A stretch of DNA of 64,000 nt. It comes from Phoronis australis. Taxonomy: Eukaryota; Phoronida; Phoronidae. Every line of letters starts with the position of its first letter. Positions within the stretch are counted from its first letter, which is position 1. Below the pieces are notes generated by a model, which was not told where the DNA came from, did no database searches, and was given only the letters and a program-made list of their open reading frames with translations. Location: the NCBI GenBank assembly GCA_002633005.1, contig NMRA01000210.1:161628-225627 (forward strand), given 5' to 3'. Positions 22,241-33,132 of this stretch are shown piece after piece. A program made the translations under genes and the position numbers.

Positions 22241-22319
22241 AAGAGACTAGGCTTATGTGAACGTCTGTATTGCGTCGAACAGCAACCCGAAGAGAAGAAA
22301 CCAAATCATACGTACCAAT

Positions 22320-23890
22320 ATAGCACACAAATAATGGCGCTTGGATCAGAAATATCCATTAATCTTAGAAATCCACAAATAGTGGGATAGGTCTAATATA
22401 TTCTAGGTAACAATCTAATTTCCATATCATCATAAAATGGGCACATAAAAATAAGGTGATATTCATCCTCGATAAAATTATAACCTATGTTCTGGTTACA
22501 TAAAGAGCGTATTCGGAGGTCTTTATCGATTGATAAGTGTAGGCCTACATCGACCCTCAGTCTGTGGTTTGAACAACGGAATCTTGCAAAGGAACTGATA
22601 AAGCAGCGTTATAACTTGAATGAAATCTATGTTTCAAGATTAAACGACGTTTTGAAAAGTGAATATGTAAACAATTTTAAATTATTTTGCACGCCTACGT
22701 TCCATTCTTGCTAAAAGCAGTCCTTGACACTTCATTCGAAAGTATTTAGAATAATTCTTCGCATCAGACGCCTTGTTCAAACCAAACAAATCCGAAATCA
22801 TTTATATTCAACAACATCCTAACAGAAGTGACCCGTGATCTTTCCAACTCATCTAATTTTACAAGCATATTGTAGACTAGTTTGGGGTTGCGTGAAGCCT
22901 ATCTTTAAACAACATTTGACCAACTTTAAAAACAGCTTAACAAAAAGTGGATATCTCTCAAGTTCACCTAATACGGCGCTATTGCTACAACTTCTACCGA
23001 CACCTATGCTTTTACAGAATTTGATATGTACATCCTCAATATAACGATACTCTCTGAAACCCCACACTTCAGCACCACAACTGAGGATTGGGAAAACCGT
23101 TTTGTCAAAAACGTTAGAAACAACTGGTGGCGCAAGGTTATCGCGCTTGCGTTTGAACTTTTTAATCGTTACTTATGCTTTATTACCTTGATAAGACAAT
23201 GCCTCTGTGACTTTTGACCAAGTAAGCTTCGGAGTAAAACATACCCCAAGATATTTGTAAAATGATGACACTGTAATTTCTTCATCAAGGTACCATTTTT
23301 CATAGTTACAAAGAGGTCCACCTCGTCTAAAAACGACAACTTTCGTCTTTGACAAATTTACATTCATTCCCCAATCTAGACAATATTTATGTAAAACGTT
23401 TATGTGGTACTGAAGTTTAATGGCTGTCTCAGCACAGTCAACTATATCATCTGCATACATCAAGACACTTATCTTAGGAACATCATTGACTAATAAATAT
23501 TCCACCAACATTTTGCTTAGTGAGGTAATCAACAAACTCATCAAGGTACATGACAAAAAGAAATGGACTCAACATACATCCTTGACGCGTTCCGGTGACG
23601 TTATTAAAAAATCCAGTTAAGCCCTCATCTTTTCTAACAAAAGCTCTCAACTTACTGTAGGCCTACATATTTTTCAAAATTCTCAGAATGCTCCCGTGTA
23701 CATCAACTTTTTGTAACCAGTACCAGAGAATTTTATGTAGAATATTGTCAAATGCGCGATAAAAATCAACAAAAAGGGCATACATCTGTTTATACGTTCG
23801 TATTGCATTGTTCGATGGAGCACAACAATAAACAGTTTCCGGTTCTTGACAGAATGGTGGTCAGTCCCATTTAAGTAAGTGGTTGAACAT
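22320..23890 (-). pseudogene. Decayed LINE reverse transcriptase and C-terminal region
   Basis: Read on the - strand, downward from about 23880: LFVDFYRAFDNI (RT catalytic block A), GTRQGCMLSPFLF (block B region), then after a frameshift YADDIV (block C, 23440-23460), followed by LSKTKVVVF. Next come EVWGFREYRYIEDVHIKFC-type residues (23060-22990) and, near 22560-22430, RLRVDVGLHLSIDKD and EDEYHLIFMCP, a C-terminal Cys/His-like segment. At least two frameshifts and several in-frame stops show it is dead. The C-terminal pattern is common in CR1/RTE-like LINEs of marine invertebrates; the clade is not fixed. No endonuclease domain is visible, so it is 5'-truncated. Confidence 0.8.
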
Positions 23891-24659
23891 ATCAGACAAC
23901 ACTGTCGCGTCAACTGCATGGACACACGTAATATTTACAACATTTATGTGTTTTTTAAAATATCTCTGCCATTGCTCTTGAAACAAGAAGAGTATGCCTT
24001 AGTGCCATCTGGCGGAATATATACACAGCACAAAATAATATTGTTCACAGTGATGAATAAAGTATTATCCAACAGCAAAGTAACACCAAACTCAAAATTA
24101 TCAAAAATACGAGTTAAACACTTGGTGGAGAACTAGACTTAAAATCTAAAAATCCCTAAATTAAGCCCAGGTTCCGTATCATGCACCCCTGCTCGCTCTT
24201 TAAAGAACGCTGTGACACCTGAAGATGTTGGGAGAAATGACCAACTAAAACGTGGTGCCAATGTAAATAGGCGACAGCTTGGTGTAAATAGACCACTAGA
24301 TTTTGGAAATGATGATAATGAATAAAGATCGGACATGTCAACATGGAGAGTTTTCACGATACGTCACTCAATCCATGTATATGTAATGGTATTTAACTGT
24401 AAAACAAGTCATTTAATATTGAAAATTACACACGATTTGAGAAAAAAGGAATTCGCGAACGGAAAGAGCTATTACTTTAACTACACAGAAAAATATCAAT
24501 GTAAAACTAGAATGCAATTGCGTATGCGCACTTACAACTCTGTGCGTGGTGTACGCACGTGCAGAGTAAAGTGTAGGCGAATTACATTGCACAGAAGTTG
24601 CACCCTTTGGGTGAAAGAGGTAGATGTCCGTTTTAAGTATGAAAGAGCAAGAGTGCAAA
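23891..24659. other. Unassigned non-coding sequence
   Basis: Open frames at 23879-24136 and 24335-24664 have no recognisable domain and no splice context that would support an exon. Contains GTGTACGCACGTGCAGAGT near 24550, related to the CTCTGCGC words near 26000 and 27230. Confidence 0.4.
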
Positions 24660-27030
24660 GTTAGAATATCAACAGAAAACTGCACTTAATGACCCTACAG
24701 TTGCACCTAATGATTTCAAATTTGTGACTAAATTTCCTATATGAATGAAAATGATATACGTGATTATGTAAGATCTAGCTCAAAAATCACTTTAATTTGC
24801 ACTTACTGACCTTTCACCCAGAATTTCGGTTCAATTGATCAGATCGAAATTTCATGTAAGTTGTGCGTGCTCTTATATGGCATCAAGCTGTTCACAAAAT
24901 TTGAAGAAGCAATCTCAAAAATCACAAAGGAGAAGCACTTCAACTAAATATACTGGTTGACCCCTGTTGGGTCCTATGGTGCATTTTGGGTCATACTCGT
25001 ATTATCAATAGTGTTTGATTGGCATTTGGTTGAACCACCATGAATATGAACGCTCTCTGTAATACAACATCAAGGTAGGAGCTGATTGAAAAAATCTGAA
25101 ATTTAAGATATAAAAGCACTTAGTGACCCCAAAGTTGCACCTAATGACTCCAAAGTTTGTGGTTCAAGTTCATTTGTGAATAGATATAATATGCATGATT
25201 ATGAAAGGTCTAGCTCAAAAATCACTTTTGCACTGGATGACCTTTGACCCGGAAACTCGGTACCTTTGATCCGATTTAAATTCCACGTAAATTTCGGATT
25301 CAGATCTGTAGTGCCTGCTTGTTATCAAAATTTGGAGAGTCTATCTAAAAAACTGTAGAAGAAGCAATTTGATGGAATGCATCCCTTGACCCATTTTGGG
25401 TCAATCCGGTGCATTTTTAGTCAAATTCATGTGATCAATAGAATTTGATTGGCAATTGGTTGAACTACCATGAATATAAATACTCTCCCTACTGCATCAT
25501 TCAAGTTCAAGCCGATTGAAAAAGTCTTAAATTAAACAGAAAAATGCACTTAATGACCCCAACGTTTGTGACTGAACTTCCTTTATGAATGGTAATCATA
25601 TGCATGATTATGAAAGGTCTAGCTCAAAAACCACATTTGCACCAAATGACCTTTGACCCAGAAACTCAGTTCCCTTCGTCCGATTGGAATTCCAAGTAAA
25701 TTTCGGATGCAGATCTCTAGTGTCTACTTGTTACCAAAATTCGAAGAGTCTATCTAAAAACCTGTAGAAGAAGCATTTTGTAAAAATGCACTTCTTGACC
25801 CATTTCGGGTCAATCCGGTGCATTTTGGGTCAAACCATTATAATCAGAAAAAACCCAATGATGAACCTATGAACCACAGTGAATATGAATGTTGTTAGCG
25901 AATCGAAGTAAAAGTACTAACAATCTGAAACGGAAGGAAGAAGAATAAAAATAATAATAATAAGAACTAGAAAGATTATTGTCACGGCGTGACAATAATG
26001 GACTCTGCGCGTGCGCATTACTGGAATTGTTTTGGGAAGCTATTGACAGCAACCCGTTTACCAATATGAAAAGGAATTCTTTAAAATTGTAGGAGAAATT
26101 ACATGTTAATATTTTGATGACCTTTCCACTAATTGACCTCTTCCGGTGCATTATGAACCCCGATCAACGAATAATTGTAAACTCGATTTAAAGTGTGGTT
26201 AATGCTAAGAATCACAGATGTTTTACTTTAAGCACTTCACAATACAAGATGAATGAATTGGTCAAACTTTCAGAAGAAAAATGCACCTAGTGACCCCTTG
26301 GGTGCACCAAATGACCTGAAAATTTAGAATTCAAACTCAATCGTATTTAGTAAACACATATGTAATATTGAAGTCTCTAGCTCAAAATTTTAGTTTGCAC
26401 TCAATGACCTTTGACCTATTTTTTCTGATTGGTTAGGCCTATTGCGTAGTAAAGTAGGGTATTCAATTGGCATGTTGACTTACACCAGTGTGCTGAAATT
26501 GAAAAGAATTCCTTAAAAAACGTAAGAGATATAACATTTTGAACGTTACATGACCTTTGCACTAATTGACCCTATCTGGTGCATTATAAGCGTCTTTAGG
26601 AGAATTATTGCAAAGCCCATAAAAATGTATTTAATGCTGAGAATCACAGTTGTCTAACACTTGACACATCAGAATACTTGCTGATTGAAAAGGTCAAATT
26701 TTCGGAAGAAAAAAGCACCTAATGACCCCATGTTTGCACTAAATGACCTGAAACTTTGGATTCCAAATTGAATTACCTGTGCCAATCAGACCTGTCAATT
26801 TGAAATGTCTAGCTCAAAATTTTAGTTTGCACCTAATGACCTTTGACCTATTTCACCTGATTGGATGACCCGATTATTTAGAAAAGTAATTTTTTAAATC
26901 GCCTTATTGACTTATACCTGTGCACCGAATTTGAAAAGAATAGCTTTAAAAATGAAGGAGTAGCATTTTGAAAATCACATGACCTTTGCACCAAATGACC
27001 TCTTCCGGTGCAATATGGAATATGATTATA
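24660..27030. repeat. ~430-bp tandem repeat carrying DR1-type sites
   Basis: Five diverged units, each with GCACTTAATGACCCC-like, then TTGCACCTAATGACC, then TGACCTTTGACCC. The last phrase falls at 24807 (TTTCACCC variant), 25238, 25647, 26405 and 26837. Steps are 431, 409, 758 and 432 bp, so one unit is missing or replaced between 25647 and 26405, where a palindrome-bearing insertion sits (25975-25999). TGACCTTTGACC is the complement of a nuclear-receptor DR1 element. Short frames in this block are chance. Confidence 0.8.
25975..25999. repeat. Perfect 25-bp palindrome
   Basis: ATTATTGTCACG, one central G, CGTGACAATAAT. It is preceded by an ATA/AAG-rich tract and followed by CTCTGCGCGTGCGCATTAC. 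The same A-rich tract plus CTCTGCGC word recurs at 27115-27250, suggesting a small inserted element in both places. Confidence 0.6.
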
Positions 27031-27223
27031 ACGAATCAAAATTCATGTACTGCCAAAAATCACATGCAGAATTTAAAGAACATACCTACACCCATTTTGG
27101 AGTTATTAAGCCTCAAAGTTGTTCGTAAGAAGAATAAGAAGAATAAAATTGAAGAAAACCCAGGAACAACAGTGCGCGTGTAAGCGCAGAGTAATAAGAA
27201 GATAAAATACGTAGAAGAGTAAA

Positions 27224-27247
27224 ACTCTGCGCTTGCACGCGCAGAGT
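27224..27247. repeat. Palindrome ACTCTGCGC-N6-GCGCAGAGT
   Basis: Two perfect 9-bp arms around TTGCAC, 218 bp upstream of the fucosyltransferase start codon. Related words lie at 24540, 26003 and 27170-27192. It may be part of a MITE or an NRF-1-like regulatory site; position alone cannot decide. Confidence 0.4.
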
Positions 27248-27464
27248 AATAATTTGGAGTTTGAGATTGAGCTTGGACATTTGAACCTAGGCACTGTCTC
27301 TATTTCATGAGAAGTGAGTTGATCAGTTTTCATGAAACATGTCCCAAATCTAGATTTCGCATTACAAGCATAATTTCTTTCCAGGTACATCCCTATCGTT
27401 TGAGACTGCAACTTTGAGTAAAGAGCATCGAGGTTATCCTGTTCATACTGAATCACCGACAATC

Positions 27465-30400
27465 ATGGTTACAGATGTAAGATGTATCTTTCTCGTATTA
27501 TCGGCTTCCGTCGTAACAACTACGATATACGTCATCATAAGAGGTGAAGTAGACCTACCGGGAATATACTCGATTGTTGGCAGTAAGTTTAACATAGATT
27601 TATGATTACAAACTGAGGAATCTGTTCAGGAAACAGTTCATGACAATAGAAAAAAGCTACTCGACCCTCATTGCAAAATATAGACGTCTACCTGATTAAA
27701 ACTAATGGATTCTATCAAAACCAGTGTTTTTATAAGTTAATTTAGCTTAAAATTCAAAACTAAGCAAGCAATCAAAAATCCCAACATCGTTTTGGATATC
27801 AATTATGAAATGTTCAAATGCAAATGGTTTGATTAAGCTCATTAATCTACGGGTCGTTCTCTCATGAATGTGCATTTCAAAAATGTACACACAAAATAAC
27901 AGTGGCAGAAAAGATGTAAGGAATGGGGGGGNNNNNCAAAACGTGATGCAGCCTGAACCTAAAAGTTTTGCTACAAGATTTAATAGACGACAAACAAAAA
28001 CCTGCTGACCCTACGGCATAAAATTACCCCCAAATATAAAGAAGTACTTAGCACAGAGCCGGTGAGGTATGGAAAATAGAGAACACCTAAGGCCCAAGAA
28101 TTCTGCGCCTGGGGAACATTGGGCATGAGAAACAACGGTAAGCTACCTGGGAAAATTGAGAGATGGGAATGGCGTATTCGAGTGATAATTAGAGAACGGG
28201 GTTTCAGTAAACTAGACTCATAGGTATATGACGACAACGTGATTCGACCTCTGCTGCACCCTCCAAGTGTGCGTGTTAGTTAGTCTCTACAGGAGGCTTT
28301 TTGAAGGAAGAGAGTTTCCGTTTAGAAAACTGGTTGATGGATTTCAATGAAGCTTGACACAGGGGTTTGCAGCAGTGTGCCAGGACCAGTCAATTTTCGG
28401 TCAAGTCTACCACTGGTCTACATCTTAGTGACTATTTTGTCTGGATGCCCTATTGTTCAGTTATCTGTCAGTATCTCAAAAAACGATGGTCGTATCATAA
28501 TAAATATAGTTCATCACTAGGGCAGTGTAATGCCACTTTTCAATCTGCCCTCGCTCCCAGACGAGTGTGTTTAGGGAAGAACACTGCCAGATATCTAGAG
28601 AACTGATTCACAGATTTCAATGAGACTTATAGGAGAATGCCACCCCAAAACAACCTATTCTGTATCAATTTAGATCGAGTAGTTCTACTCGATAACGACA
28701 GGCTCGGTTGCGTTACCTGACACCTGACGACAGACGGAGGTGTTGAAATTATTCAGTGACGTAATTGGTTTCACACGCAGTCTGTTCAGCAGTTCACAAC
28801 ACGGGTATGTGGTGTCAGCTTATCGCTTGAATTCATCGTTTAACACCAATTAATCATCAAACTTCGATGTAAAACCCTTAAAAATAAACCGAGTTCTTAT
28901 AAACACGTGTTGTATTATTTAGCTGTCACGGATTTACTGGTATTTGGACACATCGTAGCCTACAAAGTTCGGCAGGCCAATTTACCAAGGTCCGTAGCAG
29001 GAGTTTGGAGTCTGTTCGGAGATAAATTCGAAGTATTCCTCCTTGAAATACAGACAGGAGAACCTAGATCTGTGTTGTTTATACTCGTGATTTTTTGAGT
29101 TCTAAACACACAAAACGTTTGTTATCCCGGCCAGTGGCTCGGAACCCGATCAGGCTCGTCGCTGACTCGTTATCCCAGCCAGTGGCTCGGAACCCGATAA
29201 GGCCCGTCGCTGCCGCCGGGACTGGCACGAACATAAACCAGCTTGAGTTGGAAACTAAACCTCCAGTCACGAAAAGACTATAATAGTGAGCCAAAGAAAT
29301 AACGTGCACGTAATTATTGATGTGAATTAGCCACGAAACTGAAAATCTACTTACTTGTAGGGGGTCGCGAAGTCGGGTTCCCCTTCCACACACCGTCAGG
29401 GCAAAGGTTGTACAGTAACAATGATTTGAATAATATATTTGTATTTCTAAATAAAGATTCCCCTAACATGTGACCATAGCATATAAAATCGAGTAATCAA
29501 TTGCTTCACAACAGCTTTCTCTCAGCAAACACTGAATTAGCATGCGCTCACACGGCCCCGGTGCCCGGTCAATTACCTTTGTAGTAGGCATCAAAAGCCG
29601 GTAAGGCAGTGGTTTATTCATCGCACTCACGAGCACTCCAAGGCATTACAAAGTGTATCTAATGAGACACACTTTGTTTTAGTTTCATATAAGCATTGGT
29701 TAGGATGATAATAATTCATTTTGAAACAGAACGCAGAATAATAAACGTCTACATGGCAACTCGCCCGGCGCCAATTCCGACTGTCAAGAGCTCATCCGAC
29801 GAAGACTTCACGGGTCCCATCGTTAGGTTTCACAGGCTATCAGTTCGAACCGGAATACACTGATCAAGAAATACTACAGAGGCGCCGTGAACATACAATG
29901 TACACAAGCAACGGAACGTATGGATAGTTCTTTGGTAAGCCGGAATTCGTCAGAGAAATCGCTGTCGACATGCCGGCCACAGACACTGAGAAGTTTCACG
30001 GCCTCATACTTGCTATTTAGAGCGTACCTTTCATTCTTCACTACCGCAAGCCACTTCCTAAGCATTTTATTTCGGGCTCTCGAGGAAGTCGAAAAAACAA
30101 TATGCCCTCTTTCTTCGCAGCTTCATAGTTTGGACAAGCGGGAACGATGCACCGCAATATAGCGGCATTCATTCTGCAGACGAACCACTGACGTCGCTGC
30201 CTCGTTTCTCACCTTCCTCACAGGTTAACGTGACACCTCTCGACAAGGTGCGGTCGACCGTATAAGAGGCGATGTGGATATAGACCGATTAGGACGATAA
30301 AAAAGACTAATCAAATTGGATGGCATTCTCCTTTAACACAAGTATTAAACACATATGATAACAATGCTCCGACAGAAGTCAATTTTTGCGAGAATTTGAC

Positions 30401-31708
30401 CTCTGTAGCACCCCCATTGGCCATTTATGCTTTGAAAGGAACTTTTTATACATTTTTACCTCAAGAAAGTTTCGAAAGATATCTAGAAAAGCAATTTATA
30501 TATTTCATCAAATTTAAACACAGACGTGCAACCGCAATGCGCTGAAACCAGTCGACTTTCGAGCGGACGTGACTACTGTAGAATCCCTAATTTACATGTA
30601 TTGATTAGCCATTCTTCCGTTCTGTTTTCATATAGCTTTGCAATGAAGTCATTCTTCTGAAACAAACTTAAGGTTATTTCTCATTCCAGAAACCATTTAT
30701 CAGCAAAAAGTGAAGTCGTCCGTGAAACCTAGACGACAACCAAAGCCGCCAGTGATTCTGTTCTGGACAAATTTTTTTTCGGATACTGAGTGGAACATAG
30801 GCGTGGGAAAGAACAAATATCTGCCAGAGTGCAACGTGACATGTGAAATTACAAATGAGAAATCTCGTTTTAACGGAAGCAAGGCAATTATAATACACCC
30901 AAGAAATCCGGTTTCACCTTTACCTAAAGCTCGACAACCATGGCAGTGTGCTATATTCTTTTTACTGGAATCGCCAGTTAACACTCCTAACCTTAATCGG
31001 TTCGCCGGCATATTCAACTATACGATGACCTACAGGTCAGATTCGGACATACCAGTGCCCTACGGAAGATTAATCAAGAGACACAAACCAAGCACACCAC
31101 TGAAAACGCACAATTCATTCAAGAACAGGACAAAAGACATTCTTTGGTTTGTTAGCAATTGCAGTCCACCAAGTCGTCGGCAAGACGTGGTTGCTCATCT
31201 TAAAAAACATGTAAAAGTGGATGTTTTTGGTAAGTGCGGTAAAGCACAGTGCAAAGGAGACTGCGAAAAGCAACTCACGAGGCAATACAAATTTTACTTA
31301 TCATTTGAGAACAGCCTCTGTGAGGATTATGCTACGGAAAAACTTTTCAGGGCTTACCAACGTTATGGTTTAATACCAATTGTTTATGGAGGTGCCAACT
31401 ACACTGAGATACTGCCGCCTAATAGTTACATAAATGTGGCTGACTACGCATCGATAGAACAGTTAGCTCGACATATCCTAAACGTTTCGGTTAACGAAAC
31501 GCTGTTTAACAGCTACTTTGACTGGAAAAAAACCCATTATGTCGGTGACGTGGAAAAAAACACCTACATAACGGGTTTTTGTACTCTGTGCAACAAAATT
31601 CATCAAGGGAGTCTTAAACACAAAACGTATAAAAACCTTCAAAACTGGTGGAGTTCTGGCAGGTGTAGAAGTCCGAAGCAACAGTTTCCACAGCTTAAAC
31701 TAGCTTGA
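27465..31708 (+). CDS. Alpha-1,3-fucosyltransferase (GT10), two exons
   Basis: Predicted to transfer fucose from GDP-fucose in alpha-1,3 linkage to GlcNAc of glycans in the Golgi. Exon 1 (27465-27582) encodes MVTDVR, a hydrophobic signal anchor (residues 7-25) and the start of the stem, ending at donor A|GTAAGT in phase 1. Exon 2 (30690-31708) follows acceptor TCATTCCAG and needs one incoming base, so phases match and the junction codon is AAA. The spliced product is 378 residues, normal for the family. Family motifs in order: ILFWTN near the start of the catalytic domain; ESPVNTPN; TMTYRSDSDIPVPYG; WFVSNCSPPSRRQ with VDVFGKCG; the GDP-fucose-binding signature FENSLCEDYATEKLF with IPIVYGG; and C-terminal CTLCNKIH plus a final Cys, likely disulphide-bonded. 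Potential N-glycosylation sites include NYT and NVS. No internal stop. Substrate class (Lewis-type, core, invertebrate-specific) cannot be read from sequence. Confidence 0.8.
28250..28630. repeat. Two diverged monomers related to the CTCF-like repeat family
   Basis: Recurring phrases GATGGATTTCAATGAAGCTT (28335) and CACAGATTTCAATGAGACTT (28609) with GCACCCTCCAAGTGTG and ACCACTGGTCTACATC between them resemble the layout of the monomers at 7055-8245, without a good CTCF-like core. Confidence 0.35.
28631..30341. mobile_element. TIR element, probable pogo-like non-autonomous copy (- orientation)
   Basis: Ends GGAGAATGCCACCC and GGATGGCATTCTCC are inverted. The interior from about 28720 to 29830 is the reverse complement of 48780-49900, including the words AATTAGCATGCGCTCACACGG and a duplicated ~44-bp unit AGTGGCTCGGAACCCGAT at 29131 and 29175. 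The + orientation copy at 48497-49955 carries a transposase-like C-terminus; this one keeps only its last residues. It lies within the fucosyltransferase intron. Confidence 0.55.
30390..30610. repeat. Monomer related to the CTCF-like repeat family
   Basis: TGTAGCACCCCCATTGGCCA at 30406-30425 matches the layout of the CTCF-like motif, followed by diverged monomer sequence and a second decayed motif (ACTACTGTAGAATCCCTA, near 30573). Confidence 0.45.
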
Positions 31709-32849
31709 CATCAGCCCTAACTTATGTATTTCAGAGGCAAGATTCGGTGCCGGTATGTGTGTGTATGTTCCCTTTCAATTTTTACACCAGGACCCGGAAT
31801 TGTAGAATGGTCATGATCCGGAGCACGTCGAGTATTTTCGTACCTTTAAATACACGAGCCCACGCTTTCGAATTGGACAAGTACAATGCGTGCACAGGAG
31901 CGTGGGAGAGAACTTATTCGAGTAAACAAGCCGATTTTTGCATTTGCTCCGGAAAACAAAATGCAGGTTTTTCTTCAAGTATGAGGCAATGGCAAAAACG
32001 GTTCTTGATAAATACATTTCGCACTTGAATGATGCGGGGTTGTTGGGACACATACACGCTCAGGTAATTCATTAAGTTGGCTTTTATTTCGTGGATTTCG
32101 GCATCGCTGTTCGGTGCCAGGATGATTAGGGTAGAAATAACTTCCGGTTATTCTGATATTAAGGTTTTAATTGTGAAATAATTTGAAGTTGGTGAATGCT
32201 TGTTTTTTTTCCATTTCAGATTAGCTTTGAATTATCTGGATTTGAATATGTGTACGATTTTACGAGTAATTTATGTTTTCAAAAAAACACGTACATTTTT
32301 AGTCGACAAAAGAAAATTTGACACACGTAGTTGTCTTCGCTTACAACTAATAAATAACAAATATTCATTATGAAGAGTGCTATGTGACTTTTGTCAAGAA
32401 TAAGCCGAATATAAAAAATAGCCGTATGCTGAGTTCAACATCTATCTCGTTTAGAAGCAAATATTCTTTCTCAAGAACATAATATAATTCTTCGCTTTAC
32501 TGGTTATCGCATGTGACACATGTTAGTATTTGCATTTCACAACTCATCACATGGTACACTCCGAAGTTAGGGGCCGTGACAGCATGCTGAGGATAGTCGT
32601 GCTGAGTGGACCCTCTTGAGAAGGCTGTCGGTAGGTGTGGCTATCAGTTATGATCGTTTACGAAAGCTCAGATACCTAGGCTGACAAACCATCAAACAAT
32701 CGGGACCACAGCAACCGGGACTCGCTGAAGAGTGCCAGAGAGAGCGCAGGCCCTATGGGATTTCCGTTACGGCTCTTAGTAAGGAAGCTAAATCTTTCTG
32801 GAATCTTTTGATCGATGCTTAGGACAAGATAGAAACTTTCGAGTGTCTC
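31709..32849. other. 3' flank of the fucosyltransferase gene
   Basis: Probably contains the 3' UTR. An AATAAA lies at 32349-32354, but distance from the stop (about 640 bp) makes its use uncertain. The open frames at 31705-32028 and 31811-32053 carry no recognised domain. Confidence 0.4.
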
Positions 32850-33132
32850 TGTGTTGTGTATATTGTGTCTTTTTCTATCTGTATATCTGTGGACATCGGA
32901 GAAACTGGTCGAAGTCTGGCCACGCGGATATATGAGCACACTGTAAAGAATTGGAACTCCAGTAATTTCACTCGTAATCAGACAGCTTCCAAACACACTA
33001 TTCACAAATAAGCAGTAACTGACTATACCGTGCAAAGTAACTATATTATTGACTGGGAAAATATTCCCATTTTCAACAGAAATTCCAATAGATTCTCCAC
33101 GTGGATCAAAGAGCCTTATCAGGAAATCGGAT
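32850..33132 (+). pseudogene. Penelope-like element GIY-YIG endonuclease fragment
   Basis: The frame reads DIGETGRSLATRIYEH, the second half of a GIY-YIG motif with its conserved Gly, Arg and downstream His, then SNFTRNQTASKHTIH and, after a TAA, IDWENIPIFNRNSNRF and STWIKEPYQEIG. This order, with the WENI...N..R..WIKE block, is the C-terminal part of Penelope-like retroelement proteins. The expected GIY-like Tyr upstream is degraded and one in-frame stop is present. No reverse transcriptase is seen beside it. Confidence 0.7.

Larger units (their letters stand above)
27583..30689 (+). other. Intron of the fucosyltransferase gene
   Basis: About 3.1 kb, GT...AG, donor GTAAGT at 27583 and a pyrimidine-rich acceptor ending at 30689. 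It holds a five-base N gap (27932-27936), diverged repeats related to the 7-kb family (28250-28640, 30390-30600) and a pogo-like TIR element (28631-30341). Confidence 0.65.

Noticed and set aside
21678-22328. 216-residue - strand frame as a host gene
   Set aside because: Only about 80 residues resemble anything, and that part looks like retroelement gag; the rest has no signature.
24660-27030. CRISPR-like periodic repeat
   Set aside because: Units are about 430 bp, diverged throughout, and the window is clearly eukaryotic.
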